Shown here: positions 43,537 to 52,694 of the stretch, piece by piece | Position numbering within the stretch: the stretch's first letter is position 1 | Layout of the letters: every line of letters begins with the position of its first letter | From: Pseudomonas shirazensis | GTDB taxonomy: Bacteria > Pseudomonadota > Gammaproteobacteria > Pseudomonadales > Pseudomonadaceae | Length of the DNA: 64,000 nt | Reading direction: 5' to 3' | Assembly (NCBI RefSeq): GCF_014268785.2 | Contig: NZ_JABWRD020000001.1 | Coordinates: 1,129,001 to 1,193,000, forward strand | Position numbers and translations under genes: made by a program | The notes under the pieces: model-generated | Told to the model about the DNA's origin: nothing | The model's database searches: none | What the model saw: only the letters and a program-made list of their open reading frames with translations

Positions 43537-43964
43537 CACTTGGCTTGCTGCGCCGAGAGCGGCACATCGAAGACCTTGTCGAAGCCCCACTGGAACACGA
43601 ACGCGTAGACGAAGAAAAACGCGAACAGCGCCAGGTTGGTGAGCAATGCCGCCCACAAACTGATATCCAGCCAATACGCCACCAGTGGCAGCAACAACAC
43701 AACCAGCCCGCCTTCAAAGCCCAGTGCGTGGAGGATGCGCCGCAGCACGGTGCGCTTGCGTTTGGCCTGGCGTGCCTCCCAGCGCTCGAACGCCCAGTTG
43801 AAGGCCATATTCCAGCTCATCGCAACCCCCGACATAAGCACCGACAGCGCCGTCGAGTGGGCCATGCCGGCATCGAACATCAGCGCCAGGGCGGGGGCTA
43901 CGCAGGCAACGGCGATGACTTCGTAGCAGATGGCCTGAACGATCTTGCGGGCCTTGCCTTGCAT
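43533..43964 (-). CDS. PACE-family multidrug efflux protein (AceI-like)
   Basis: A 143-residue inner-membrane protein of two tandem bacterial transmembrane pair (BTP) domains, four helices in all. The first repeat contains KIVQAICYEVIAVACVAPAL and MSWNMAFNWAFERWE, the second RILHALGFEGGLVVLLLPLV and FFFVYAFVFQWGFDKVFD. The Glu in ICYE and GFE and the W-x-x-A/G-F-D/N patterns are PACE hallmarks; the family exports cationic biocides and polyamines by proton antiport. The start has CCAGGAG about 8 nt upstream. It lies 54 nt after the sensor kinase gene in the same direction and 34 nt before the ilvA leader. Confidence 0.9.
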   Translation of the reverse strand: MQGKARKIVQAICYEVIAVACVAPALALMFDAGMAHSTALSVLMSGVAMSWNMAFNWAFERWEARQAKRKRTVLRRILHALGFEGGLVVLLLPLVAYWLDISLWAALLTNLALFAFFFVYAFVFQWGFDKVFDVPLSAQQAKC

Positions 43965-44018
43965 GTACGGCTCCTGGGAGAAACGGCCCGCAAACGGTAC
44001 GCCGCTTGCCGGCTATAT

Positions 44019-45314
44019 TCAAGCCGCCGGCAAGCGTATGCGGAACTGCGCCCCGCCGAGCGCCGACTGGGCAACCGTGAGTGTGCCGCCCTGCCCCTCG
44101 ATTGCCCGCCGGCTGATCGCCAGGCCCAGGCCAAAGCCGCCGCTATTGCGATCGCGGCTGCGGTCCAGCCGATAGAACGGTTGAAATATCCGCTCGCGCT
44201 CCTCCTGCGGGATACCGATGCCGTCGTCCTCCACGGTAAGCAGGCAGGCGCCGCCCTCCATGCGCAGGCGCAGCAGCAGCTTTTCGTCGCAATAACGCAT
44301 GGCATTGCGTACCAGGTTTTGCACGGCGCGGGCGGTCAGGCGCGGGTCGAGGACAAAGCGCGGCAGGTTGGCGTCGGCTTTAACTTCCCACTGAACACCA
44401 CGGCTATCGAGCTCCTCGGCAAAACCGCCAAGGACGCTGTCGACCAGCTCCAGCAGCGACACCTCCACCCGTTCGTTGGCCTGCCCGGCGGTTTGCAGCC
44501 GGCTGTAGGACAACAACTCGAGGACCAGCTCATCCAGCTCGCGAACGTGGCCGACCAGCTCCAGCAGGCGCTTGCGATTGGCTGGCGGCACTTCGTCAAA
44601 CAGCAGCACCAGGCCAAAATCCAGCCGGGTCAGCGGCGTGCGCAGTTCGTGCGAGACGGCATTGAGCAGTTCACGTTGTTCGTTGACGTGCCGCTCCAGG
44701 TCGCTGGCCATGGTGTCGAACACACCCGCCAGTTCACCGATGTTGGAGCGCGCAGATATCTGCGTGCGCGCGGTCAGCTGCCCTTCGCCGAGACGCCGAG
44801 CGGTTTTCTTGAGCCGCTGCAGATCCCGCCAGTGTGGCCACACCCAGCCCAACAGGCAGCCGAGCAAGGCGGCACCGATCAGCACGGTCACGCCCCAGGA
44901 CAGCAGGTTGATGTCGACCGGATCGGGCGGGCTGTGCAGGCTTACCAGCCACTCGCTGTCCAGCGCCGCCATTGCCGTTCGGTAGTAACCCCAGTCGCCC
45001 AGGCGCACAACATGCAAGCCTGCCTGCAGGCGCTCGCGTTCGGGCGCCGTTAGCGCAGCCTGATCCCAGCGCAGCAGTTGCACCTGCAAAGGGCGGAAAA
45101 TATCTGCCACTTCACGCTCGACAGCCGGCCATTGCTCAGCCGGTGCCTGCTGGAACTGGCGCACGATCAGGGTTTGCACGCCCCTGGCCTGGTCTTGATT
45201 GAAGGCCATGAAACGTTCATGGAAAGCACCGACGATGGCATCGGGGATCAACAACAACGCGCCGGCGTAGGCAACGATGATCAGCAGGTAAAGGCGTACC
45301 AGAATCTTCAGCAT
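44019..45314 (-). CDS. Sensor histidine kinase (CpxA/RstB-like)
   Basis: A 431-residue inner-membrane kinase. TM1 is at about residues 5-28, followed by a periplasmic sensor of about 110 residues, TM2 near 145-165 (WGVTVLIGAALLGCLLGWVW), HAMP (RRLGEGQLTARTQIS), the phosphoacceptor NAVSHELRTPLTRLDFGL and the ATPase boxes QNLVRNAMRY, DDGIGIPQEERERIF and GGFGLGLAISRRA. I chose the ATG at 45314, since the longer frame overlaps the response regulator gene in an unrelated frame. It starts 8 nt after the response regulator stop and must work with it. The signal is unknown; the divergent efflux genes suggest membrane or drug stress. Confidence 0.92.
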   Translation of the reverse strand: MLKILVRLYLLIIVAYAGALLLIPDAIVGAFHERFMAFNQDQARGVQTLIVRQFQQAPAEQWPAVEREVADIFRPLQVQLLRWDQAALTAPERERLQAGLHVVRLGDWGYYRTAMAALDSEWLVSLHSPPDPVDINLLSWGVTVLIGAALLGCLLGWVWPHWRDLQRLKKTARRLGEGQLTARTQISARSNIGELAGVFDTMASDLERHVNEQRELLNAVSHELRTPLTRLDFGLVLLFDEVPPANRKRLLELVGHVRELDELVLELLSYSRLQTAGQANERVEVSLLELVDSVLGGFAEELDSRGVQWEVKADANLPRFVLDPRLTARAVQNLVRNAMRYCDEKLLLRLRMEGGACLLTVEDDGIGIPQEERERIFQPFYRLDRSRDRNSGGFGLGLAISRRAIEGQGGTLTVAQSALGGAQFRIRLPAA

Positions 45315-45321
45315 GGTGCCT

Positions 45322-46023
45322 TCAGTACTCCCATTCGACGCGGCTGAACAGGTAACCCTTGCCCCACACGGTCTTGATTTTGCGCGCTTCGCCGGCGTTG
45401 TCGTCGAACCTGCGCCGCAGCTTGGAGATCGCCACGTCCACCGAGCGATCGGTGCCGTTGAACTCGATGCCCCGCAACTGTTGCAGGATGCGGTCGCGAC
45501 TGAGCACTTCACCGGCGTTGCGCGCCAGCACCACCAGCAGGTTGTACTCACCGCTGGACAGCTCGACTGCCTCGCCGCGCCAATTCACCGTGCGCTCGGC
45601 CAGATTGAGAAGCAACCCGCCGACCTGGATCACGTCGCTTTCAAAGTGCGGTTCATTGATGCTGCTGCGGCGCAGCAAGGTGCGTACTCGGGCCAGTAGC
45701 ACCCGCGGCTCGCAGGGTTTGCTGACATAATCGTCAGCGCCCATTTCCAGGCCCAGCACCTGGTCGTGGCTATCGTCGCGGGCAGTCAGCATGAGAATCG
45801 GCAGGCACTGTGATTCCTGGCGCAGCAGGCGACACACCTGCAAACCATCCAGGCCGGGCAGCATCAGGTCGAGGATGACCAGATCAGGCCGCTGCCGCCG
45901 GCATTCGTCCAGCACCTGATCCCCGCGAGCAATGACGGTGACGTGGAAATCGTTGCGCTGCAGGTAGCTGGCAATCAGTTCGGACAACGCGCTGTCGTCT
46001 TCAACCAGAAGAATGTTCGGCAT
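45322..46023 (-). CDS. OmpR-family response regulator
   Basis: A 233-residue two-domain regulator. The receiver domain has acidic residues in LVEDDS, the phosphoacceptor Asp in LVILDLMLPGLDGLQ, and Lys in YVSKPCEPRVLLAR. The C-terminal winged helix (about 130-230) includes SSGEYNLLVVLARNAGEVLS and NGTDRSVDVAISKLRRRFDD, as in RstA/CpxR-type regulators. It is cotranscribed with the sensor kinase and divergent from the RND efflux genes; a 21-bp direct repeat in the shared promoter region is its likely binding site. Confidence 0.94.
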   Translation of the reverse strand: MPNILLVEDDSALSELIASYLQRNDFHVTVIARGDQVLDECRRQRPDLVILDLMLPGLDGLQVCRLLRQESQCLPILMLTARDDSHDQVLGLEMGADDYVSKPCEPRVLLARVRTLLRRSSINEPHFESDVIQVGGLLLNLAERTVNWRGEAVELSSGEYNLLVVLARNAGEVLSRDRILQQLRGIEFNGTDRSVDVAISKLRRRFDDNAGEARKIKTVWGKGYLFSRVEWEY

Positions 46024-46088
46024 AAGTAGCTTGGCTGAGGGAAGTAAGTAATGAGGATATAGATCCTACGCAGCCGCAGCCGTTTTCC

Positions 46089-46124
46089 TTACACTTTTTC
46101 ACATACGCCCTACAGTGCTTCACA
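46089..46124. promoter_or_regulatory. 21-bp-spaced direct repeat between response regulator and efflux genes
   Basis: Two copies of a 15-nt word start at 46089 (TTACACTTTTTCACA) and 46110 (CTACAGTGCTTCACA) and agree at 11 of 15 positions. The 21-bp period places both on the same helix face, as is usual for tandem OmpR-family dimers. They lie about 65 nt upstream of the regulator gene and 57 nt upstream of the efflux gene, so one site could control both. Confidence 0.55.
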
Positions 46125-46180
46125 GCTTATTAGTGGCCAGGTGCTTTAGCATAGCGCCGGTCATTATCGGAAAGCTGCAT

Positions 46181-47356
46181 ATGTCTAACTATCCAATACT
46201 CCCCCTGCGCCATCTGGCGCCCTTGGCGCTGCTCGGTGTACTGCTCGCCGGCTGCGACAGCGCTGCCAAGCCAGACGACAAAGCGCCTCCGGCGCAGGTG
46301 CGGGTTGAGACCGTGCAGGCCCAGCCGCTGGCGATCACCAGCGAACTGAGCGGTCGCATCCTTGCACCGCGCACTGCCGAAGTGCGTGCACGGGTGGCTG
46401 GCGTGCTGCTCAAGCGGGTTTATCGCGAGGGCAGCGACGTCAAACAGGGTGATGTGTTGTTCCTGATCGACCCGGCGCCGTTCAAGGCAGACCTCGACAG
46501 CGCCCGCGCCACCCTGGCCCGCGCTGAGGCGACCCGCTACCAAGCGCGCCTGCAGGATCAACGCTACGGCGAGCTGGTGACCGACAAGGCCGTCAGCCGC
46601 CAGGAATACGACAACGCCCACGCCGCCTTGCTGCAAGCCGACGCCGAAGTTGCCCAGGCCAAAGCCGCGCTCGATCGGGCCCGGCTGAGCCTGGGTTATG
46701 CCACCGTCACCGCGCCGATTGCCGGGCGCATTGGCCGCGCGCTGGTCACCGAGGGCGCGCTGGTCGGCCAGAACGAAAGCACGCCGCTGGCGACGATCCA
46801 GCAATTGAACCCGATCCACGCCGATGTCACCCAGTCGACCCGCGAGCTGACCGCACTGCGCCGGGCGCTGCGGGCCGGTGAGCTAAGCCAGGTGGGCGAG
46901 GATCAAGCCAAGGCCACTCTGATTCAGGATGACGGCAGTGCCTATCCACTGCCGGGCAAGCTGCTGTTCTCGGACATCAGTGTCGACCCGAGCACCAACC
47001 AGATCACCCTGCGCAGCGAATTCCCCAACCCGGACCTCGACCTGCTGCCGGGCAGCTACGTGCGCGTGCGCCTGGAGCAGGCGGTACAACCCAGGGGCAT
47101 CAGCGTGCCGCAGCGGGCTATCCTGCGTGACAGCGCAGGCGTGGCCAAGGTCATGCTGGTCGATCAGCAGGCTCAGGTCGTAGCCCGCGAAGTGGTCCTG
47201 GGCAATGCCCAGGGCGATCGCTGGATCGTCAATGAAGGCCTGCAACCTGGCGACCGCGTGGTAATCGAAGGCCTGCAACACATCAAGGCCGGCGATCAGG
47301 TGCAGGTTGACCCAACAGCTGACGCCAACCCCATCGTCCAGCACAACGGCCAGTGA
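46181..47356 (+). CDS. RND efflux periplasmic adaptor lipoprotein (MexA/AcrA family)
   Basis: A 391-residue membrane fusion protein. The start at 46181 gives a lipoprotein signal (LALLGVLLAGCDS, lipobox LAGC), whereas the longer frame to 46115 does not. The beta-barrel/lipoyl region contains LSGRILAPRTAEVRARVAGV and YREGSDVKQGDVLFLIDPAP, a hairpin follows at about 95-165, and the second lipoyl half is YATVTAPIAGRIGRALVTEG. It links the inner-membrane pump encoded 11 nt downstream to an outer-membrane channel. No OprM-like gene follows, so the pump must borrow a channel encoded elsewhere. Confidence 0.93.
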   Translation: MSNYPILPLRHLAPLALLGVLLAGCDSAAKPDDKAPPAQVRVETVQAQPLAITSELSGRILAPRTAEVRARVAGVLLKRVYREGSDVKQGDVLFLIDPAPFKADLDSARATLARAEATRYQARLQDQRYGELVTDKAVSRQEYDNAHAALLQADAEVAQAKAALDRARLSLGYATVTAPIAGRIGRALVTEGALVGQNESTPLATIQQLNPIHADVTQSTRELTALRRALRAGELSQVGEDQAKATLIQDDGSAYPLPGKLLFSDISVDPSTNQITLRSEFPNPDLDLLPGSYVRVRLEQAVQPRGISVPQRAILRDSAGVAKVMLVDQQAQVVAREVVLGNAQGDRWIVNEGLQPGDRVVIEGLQHIKAGDQVQVDPTADANPIVQHNGQ

Positions 47357-47367
47357 GGGCCTGATTC

Positions 47368-50300
47368 ATGCCGCAGTTTTTCATTGACCGGCCGATTTTC
47401 GCCTGGGTCGTAGCGCTGTTCATCCTGCTTGCGGGGGCGCTGAGCATTCCCAAGCTGCCGGTGGCGCAGTATCCCAACGTGGCGCCGCCACAGATCGAGA
47501 TCTATGCCGTCTACCCGGGTGCTTCCGCTGCAACCATGGACGAGAGCGTGGTCAGCCTGATAGAGCAGGAGCTCAACGGCGCCGACAACCTGCTCTATTT
47601 CAACTCGCAAAGCAGCCTGGGCAGCGCCACCATCACCGCCACCTTCGAGCCGGGCACTCAGCCGGACCTGGCTCAGGTCGATGTGCAGAACCGCCTCAAG
47701 GTGGTCGAGTCGCGCTTGCCGCGGCCGGTCACCCAGCAAGGTTTGCAAGTCGAAAAAGTCTCGACCGGTTTCCTGTTGCTGGCCACCCTCACCTCCGAGG
47801 ACGGCAGCCTCGATGAAACTGCCCTGAGCGATATCCTTGCGCGCAACGTGATGAACGAGATCCGTCGCCTCAAGGGTGTCGGCAAGGCGCAGCTGTACGG
47901 CTCGGAACGGGCCATGCGGATCTGGATTGACCCGGCCAAGCTGATCGGCTTCAACCTCACGCCCAACGACGTCTCGGTGGCCATCGCCGCGCAGAATGCT
48001 CAGGTGGCACCCGGCAGCATTGGCGATCTGCCAAGCAGGCCAACCCAGGAAATCACTGCCAACGTGGTGGTCAAGGGCCAATTGAGCACGCCGCAGGAAT
48101 TCGCCGACATCGTCCTGCGAGCCAACCCTGACGGTTCCAGCGTGACCGTCGGCGATGTCGCCCGGGTCGAGATCGGCGCGCAGGACTATCAGTTCGGCAC
48201 GCGCCTGAACGGCAAACCGTCGACGGCCTTCGCCGTGCAGCTGTCGCCCGGCGCCAACGCCATGCAGACCGCGACGCTGGTTCGCGAGAAGATGGAGCAA
48301 CTGGCGCCGCTGTTCCCGGCCGGGGTCAAGTACGACATCCCGTATGACACCTCGCCATTCGTCAAGGTCTCGATCCAGCAGGTCATCACGACCTTGTTCG
48401 AGGCGATGCTGCTGGTATTTGCGGTGATGTTCCTGTTCCTGCAGAACATCCGCTACACGCTGATCCCGACCCTGGTGGTGCCGGTGGCGCTGATGGGCAC
48501 CTTTGCCGTGATGATGGCGATGGGGTTCTCGATCAACGTGCTGACTTTGTTCGGCATGGTTCTGGCCATTGGCATCTTGGTCGACGACGCCATCGTGGTG
48601 GTGGAAAACGTCGAGCGGATCATGGCCGAGGAAGGTCTGCCGCCCAAGCAGGCAACGCGTAAGGCGATGGGCCAGATCAGCGGCGCAATTGTCGGCATCA
48701 CCCTCGTGCTGGTCGCGGTGTTTCTGCCGATGGCCTTCATGCAAGGCTCGGTGGGGGTGATCTACCAGCAGTTCTCGGTGTCGATGGCGGTGTCGATCCT
48801 TTTCTCGGCCTTCCTTGCCCTGAGCTTGACCCCTGCCCTGTGCGCCACCCTGCTCAAGCCGGTAGCCAAAGGTGGCGAGCACGCCAGCAAGGGCTTCTTT
48901 GGCTGGTTCAATCGCCGTTTCGAGCGCATGAGCGATGGTTACCAGCGCTGGGTGGTCCACGCGCTCAAGCGCAGCGGTCGCTATCTGCTGCTGTATGGCG
49001 TGTTGCTGGTGGTACTGGGTTACGGATTCAGCCAGTTGCCGACGGCGTTTCTGCCGACCGAAGACCAGGGCTACACCATCACCGACATCCAACTGCCGCC
49101 GGGCGCCAGCCGCGCCCGCACCGAACAGGTGGCGGCGCAGATCGAAGCGCATAACAGCGGCGAGGCTGGGGTTGGCAATACCACGTTGATTCTTGGCTTC
49201 AGCTTCTCAGGCAGTGGGCAGAATGCGGCGTTGGCGTTTACCACGCTCAAGGACTGGTCCGAGCGCGGTGCTGCCGACAGCGCGCAAGCCATAGCGGACC
49301 GGGCCAATCAGGCGTTCAGCCAGATCAAGGACGCCGTGGCGTTCTCGGTGCTGCCGCCGCCCATCGACGGCCTCGGCGAGTCGACCGGCTTCGAGTTGCG
49401 CCTGCAGGACCGCGGCGGCCTTGGCCATGCGCAACTGATGGCCGCCCGTGACCAATTACTGGCGGAGGCAGGCAAGAGCAAGCTGCTGGTCAACGTGCGC
49501 GAATCGTCGCTGGCGGAAAGCCCGCAGATTCAGCTTGAAATCGACCGGCGTCAGGCCAACGCACTGGGCATCTCGTTCGCTGATATCGGTTCAGTGCTGG
49601 ATACCGCAGTGGGCTCAAGCTACGTCAACGATTTCCCCAACCAGGGCCGCATGCAACGGGTAGTGGTCCAGGCCGAGGGCGATCAGCGCAGCCAGGTCGA
49701 GGACTTGCTGAAGATCCACGTGCGCAATGACAGCGGCAAGATGGTGCCACTGGCAGCATTCGTACAGGCCAAGTGGGTCACCGGGCCGGTGCAATTGACC
49801 CGCTATAACGGTTATCCGGCGGTTTCCATCAGCGGCGAGCCAGCGCCTGGTTACAGCTCAGGTGACGCCATGGACGAAATGCAGCGCCTGGTCGATCAAT
49901 TGCCCGCCGGCACCGCGCTGGAGTGGACGGGGCTGTCGCTGCAGGAGCGCTTGTCCGGCAGCCAGGCACCGCTGTTGCTGGCCTTGTCACTGCTGATCGT
50001 GTTCCTGTGCCTGGCGGCGCTGTACGAGAGCTGGTCGATCCCGACTGCGGTGCTGCTGGTGGTACCGCTAGGCGTGCTCGGTGCAGTGCTGGCAGTGACG
50101 CTGCGCGGCATGCCCAATGACGTGTTCTTCAAGGTTGGTTTGATCACCTTGATTGGCTTGTCGGCGAAGAACGCGATTCTGATCATCGAGTTCGCCAAGA
50201 GCCTGGTCGATCAGGGCCATGATCCGGTTGATGCCGCGGTACAGGCGGCAAGGCTGCGGCTGCGGCCGATCGTGATGACGTCGCTGGCGTTCATTCTCGG

Positions 50301-50484
50301 CGTGGTGCCATTGGCGATTGCCAGCGGGGCCAGTTCGGCGAGCCAGCAAGCGATCGGTACCGGGGTGATTGGCGGCATGCTCAGCGCGACGCTGGCGGTG
50401 GTGTTTGTGCCGGTGTTCTTCGTGGTAGTGATGCGCTTGGCTGGGCGACGCAAGGCTGGCGTTGAGGCAAGCGAGCGCGGCTGA
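47368..50484 (+). CDS. RND multidrug efflux transporter (MexB/AcrB family)
   Basis: A 1038-residue inner-membrane proton antiporter with 12 membrane helices. The N-terminus MPQFFIDRPIFAWVVALFIL is typical. TM4 carries the proton-relay aspartates in ILVDDAIVVVENVERIMAEE, TM10 the lysine in GLITLIGLSAKNAILIIEFA. Two large periplasmic loops (about 30-335 and 560-870) form the drug-binding porter domain. The length matches the hydrophobe/amphiphile exporters. It forms a two-gene operon with the adaptor, probably under the adjacent two-component system. Substrates cannot be predicted from sequence. Confidence 0.95.
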   Translation: MPQFFIDRPIFAWVVALFILLAGALSIPKLPVAQYPNVAPPQIEIYAVYPGASAATMDESVVSLIEQELNGADNLLYFNSQSSLGSATITATFEPGTQPDLAQVDVQNRLKVVESRLPRPVTQQGLQVEKVSTGFLLLATLTSEDGSLDETALSDILARNVMNEIRRLKGVGKAQLYGSERAMRIWIDPAKLIGFNLTPNDVSVAIAAQNAQVAPGSIGDLPSRPTQEITANVVVKGQLSTPQEFADIVLRANPDGSSVTVGDVARVEIGAQDYQFGTRLNGKPSTAFAVQLSPGANAMQTATLVREKMEQLAPLFPAGVKYDIPYDTSPFVKVSIQQVITTLFEAMLLVFAVMFLFLQNIRYTLIPTLVVPVALMGTFAVMMAMGFSINVLTLFGMVLAIGILVDDAIVVVENVERIMAEEGLPPKQATRKAMGQISGAIVGITLVLVAVFLPMAFMQGSVGVIYQQFSVSMAVSILFSAFLALSLTPALCATLLKPVAKGGEHASKGFFGWFNRRFERMSDGYQRWVVHALKRSGRYLLLYGVLLVVLGYGFSQLPTAFLPTEDQGYTITDIQLPPGASRARTEQVAAQIEAHNSGEAGVGNTTLILGFSFSGSGQNAALAFTTLKDWSERGAADSAQAIADRANQAFSQIKDAVAFSVLPPPIDGLGESTGFELRLQDRGGLGHAQLMAARDQLLAEAGKSKLLVNVRESSLAESPQIQLEIDRRQANALGISFADIGSVLDTAVGSSYVNDFPNQGRMQRVVVQAEGDQRSQVEDLLKIHVRNDSGKMVPLAAFVQAKWVTGPVQLTRYNGYPAVSISGEPAPGYSSGDAMDEMQRLVDQLPAGTALEWTGLSLQERLSGSQAPLLLALSLLIVFLCLAALYESWSIPTAVLLVVPLGVLGAVLAVTLRGMPNDVFFKVGLITLIGLSAKNAILIIEFAKSLVDQGHDPVDAAVQAARLRLRPIVMTSLAFILGVVPLAIASGASSASQQAIGTGVIGGMLSATLAVVFVPVFFVVVMRLAGRRKAGVEASERG

Positions 50485-50544
50485 CTGGACAAGCTGGGTG
50501 TGACATGGGAGGGTTTCTGGCTTGACTGCCAGGAGCCCTTTTTT

Positions 50545-51123
50545 ATGTCTGCGCGATTGCCTGCCTGTTCTGTATTGATCCTTGCCGGTGGCCGGGGCGC
50601 GCGTATGGGTGGGCGCGATAAAGGGTTGCTGGAGTGGCGTGGGGAGCCGTTGGTGGCGCATGTGCAGCGGGTGGTGCGGGCGCTTAGCGATGATGTGGTG
50701 ATTTCCTGTAACCGAAATCAAGAGCTGTACCGTGGCTATGCTGATCGGTTGGTGGCTGATGCCGAGGCGGATTATCCGGGGCCGTTGGCTGGGGTGATTG
50801 CGGGGTTGGCGATGGCTCGGCATGACTGGGTGGTTGTTTTGGGGTGTGATGCGCCGTTGATTGACCGTCGCTTGATCGAGGATTTGCTGGGGCTTGCGGT
50901 GGGGCAGGATTTGCCGGCGATGGTGCGTCAGGGGGGGTATTGGCAGCCGATGTTTGCGGTTTTGCCTCGGCGGGTGTTGCCCTTGTTGCGGCGGGCTTGG
51001 CTGGAGGGGGAACGGAGTTTGCAGCGGGCTTTGCTGGGGGTTGGGGGGTGCTGTGGGTTGGACTGTGCTGTGGGGGATCCCAGGTTGTCGAATTTCAATA
51101 CTCCGGAGTTGCTTGGGCCATAA
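50545..51123 (+). CDS. mobA: Molybdenum cofactor guanylyltransferase
   Basis: A 192-residue nucleotidyltransferase that joins GMP to molybdopterin-Mo in the cytoplasm. The N-terminal GTP loop LILAGGRGARMGGRDKGLLE is diagnostic, followed by DVVISCNRN, DYPGPLAGVIAGL and VVLGCDAPLI with the metal-binding Asp. The ATG at 50545 has CAGGAG upstream; 50500 is too early. Codon use differs from its neighbours: many GGG, TTG and GTG codons and few C-ending ones give a G/T-rich coding strand. It is the last intact gene before the scar region. Confidence 0.93.
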   Translation: MSARLPACSVLILAGGRGARMGGRDKGLLEWRGEPLVAHVQRVVRALSDDVVISCNRNQELYRGYADRLVADAEADYPGPLAGVIAGLAMARHDWVVVLGCDAPLIDRRLIEDLLGLAVGQDLPAMVRQGGYWQPMFAVLPRRVLPLLRRAWLEGERSLQRALLGVGGCCGLDCAVGDPRLSNFNTPELLGP

Positions 51124-51482
51124 TCTTTCTATTTTAGATTCCAGTTTATGTTTATGTTCTAAACTACTGATTTTTATGTGATTTTTTGTTTGAGAAAATG
51201 ATTGCTAGTTAGCCTTTCGTGGAGGACAGCCAATGGTCGATTGCACTCGCGCAAAGAGCAGCAGCCGGCCAAAAGCGGCCTCTTGGATCGTGCACCTCTA
51301 ACACGGCCCGTTGCGGCGATATTGCCTATGTTCGCTAGCGAACAGACTCATAAATACCTCCCACACTCGTCGGTGGAATGCTGCACGCCCCGGCGGCGCA
51401 ACGCCCCCGCACACCTGGCCTGGCGTAGAACCGCCTTCATTCCGCATGCGGCTTGCCCTGCGCGGGTCGTGCGAAGGAATTC
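51124..51482. other. Intergenic stretch at the left edge of the scar
   Basis: No gene can be supported. The first 90 nt are AT-rich (TTTTTATGTGATTTTTTG and similar). Around 51220-51284 the sequence (ACAGCCAATGGTCGATTGCA, CAGCAGCCGGCCAAAAGCGG) resembles a dispersed intergenic element I recall from many Pseudomonas genomes. From about 51350 it becomes GC-rich leader to the broken glucan synthase gene. Confidence 0.4.
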
Positions 51483-51842
51483 ATGCAAAATATCCTGACT
51501 CGCACCCTGTCCAGCCTGTGGCGTTCACCGGCCATCTGGCTTCGGTGGAGTGCAGCGCGGCACAAGTTCGAATACGAGCCCATCCTGCGTTCCGAACTGT
51601 TCAATGCCCAGCAGATGGCAGATCACGACATCGTACTGGCCCGCCAACATGTGCTCGGGCGCCCTTCAAGCAAGGACGCCTTGCTGGGCCGCCTGACTGA
51701 CAATCAACTGCTGCTGGAACGCAGCTGCGCAGCGCTCAAGATCGTGCAATTGTCCAGCCGACGCGCCACCCCTGCGGCCGAATGGCTGCTAGACAACTTC
51801 TGCCTCATAGCGAAAGCGAGGCGGTTATCAACTGCGGCTTAA
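51483..51842 (+). pseudogene. 5' fragment of a cyclic beta-1,2-glucan synthase (NdvB-like)
   Basis: The reading frame begins MQNILTRTLSSLWRSPAIWL at 51483 and runs to ATPAAEWLLDNFCLI, which matches the N-terminal region of very large NdvB/Cgs proteins (around 2,800 residues), where the family continues with EEQIR and a long GT84 domain. Here homology ends abruptly near 51807; the frame then reads AKARRLSTAA and stops. Everything after about residue 110 is missing, so this is a truncated remnant. The break coincides with the start of phage-related remnants, suggesting an insertion or deletion event. Confidence 0.65.
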
Positions 51843-51877
51843 GAGGCCGAGTGCTTCACCGGACAAGCGGAACCGCC

Positions 51878-52084
51878 TTACGAATCGACATTGGGCTTAT
51901 CCAGAGTTGCAGCGAAGCTCATCCATTCATCGAACGCCTTCCGATGCTGGGCGCAGACATAGTCCCATCCAGCACCAGTAGTGCACCCGTAGGCCACCTG
52001 GCTCATCGTCGCAGAAGTTTGCATGTCCAGCTTCCGTAGCAGCTCATAAGCTTGAAACTGCCTCTCCCTGTCTAGCTTTGTCAC
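51878..52084 (-). CDS. Small hypothetical protein
   Basis: About 68 codons from a GTG at 52084: VTKLDRERQFQAYELLRKLD, then MQTSATMSQVAYGCTTGAGW and DYVCAQHRKAFDEWMSFAAT, ending LDKPNVDS. It is polar and helical with two cysteines and no recognised domain. The composition looks protein-like rather than random, but no ribosome site is visible and the frame also extends upstream to a GTG at 52120. It may be an accessory gene carried by the mobile element or another remnant. Confidence 0.35.
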   Translation of the reverse strand: MTKLDRERQFQAYELLRKLDMQTSATMSQVAYGCTTGAGWDYVCAQHRKAFDEWMSFAATLDKPNVDS

Positions 52085-52202
52085 TGTAATCACCGATGTC
52101 CAAGGCCAGCCGAATGGCACGCTTATTCGGTAGACCCTTGCAGTACCACTTAAGTCATTAGTCCTCCCGATTTAAACCGAAAGGCCTCAGAAGTGCGGTC
52201 AA

Positions 52203-52538
52203 GGAATCGTCCTGTCTGAAGATATCAAGCTGATCCAGCCAGCGCCGGTCGTGCGCGACGAATACGGAATGTTCCAGCACCCTCACCTGCTTGACTTCGA
52301 GGAGGGTGATTTCGACCGGTGAAAAGCCTGGTTCGCCGAGCAGGGTCTGGAGGTCGGCAAGGTCAGCCTGGTGTAAGCCAAGGAGGCCATTGCAGACCAG
52401 TATTTAGAAAGCCACGACCCGAACTGCAGTTACTGGGAGCCTGTACGACCTGACGGCGGAGGCTGGTTCTGCCTGGCCATTCTCGACAGCGACGACGGCC
52501 CTGTTTGCTGGTGGGCTCGCCGAGTGGTGACGCCATGA
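52203..52538 (+). pseudogene. Degenerate prophage-type gene with two internal stops
   Basis: Read from 52203 the frame gives SEDIKLIQPAPVVRDEYGMF, HPHLLDFEEGDFDR, a TGA at 52320, KAWFAEQGLEVGKVSLV, a TAA at 52374, then YLESHDPNCSYWEPVRPDGG and GWFCLAILDSDDGPVCWWAR before the final TGA. The conserved parts (HP...., AWFAEQGLEV, the C-S-x-W-x-P and GWFxL.I.D..DGPV words) match a small protein common in Pseudomonas prophages. Two in-frame stops without frameshift mean it is decayed. A short following frame (MTRLALCLLPLSTGASA) begins inside its stop codon. Confidence 0.55.
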
Positions 52539-52694
52539 CCCGCCTCGCCCTCTGCCTCCTGCCGCTGTCCACCGGCGCCAGCGCAACCGAGAACACCTCT
52601 TTGCTCAGCATTCACTGAGAGCCTGGCGCGCCTCCGGGGCGGATGGTTACAGTCGGGCGCAGCCGCCACTCTGTGCATCGGCATATTCAATCTG

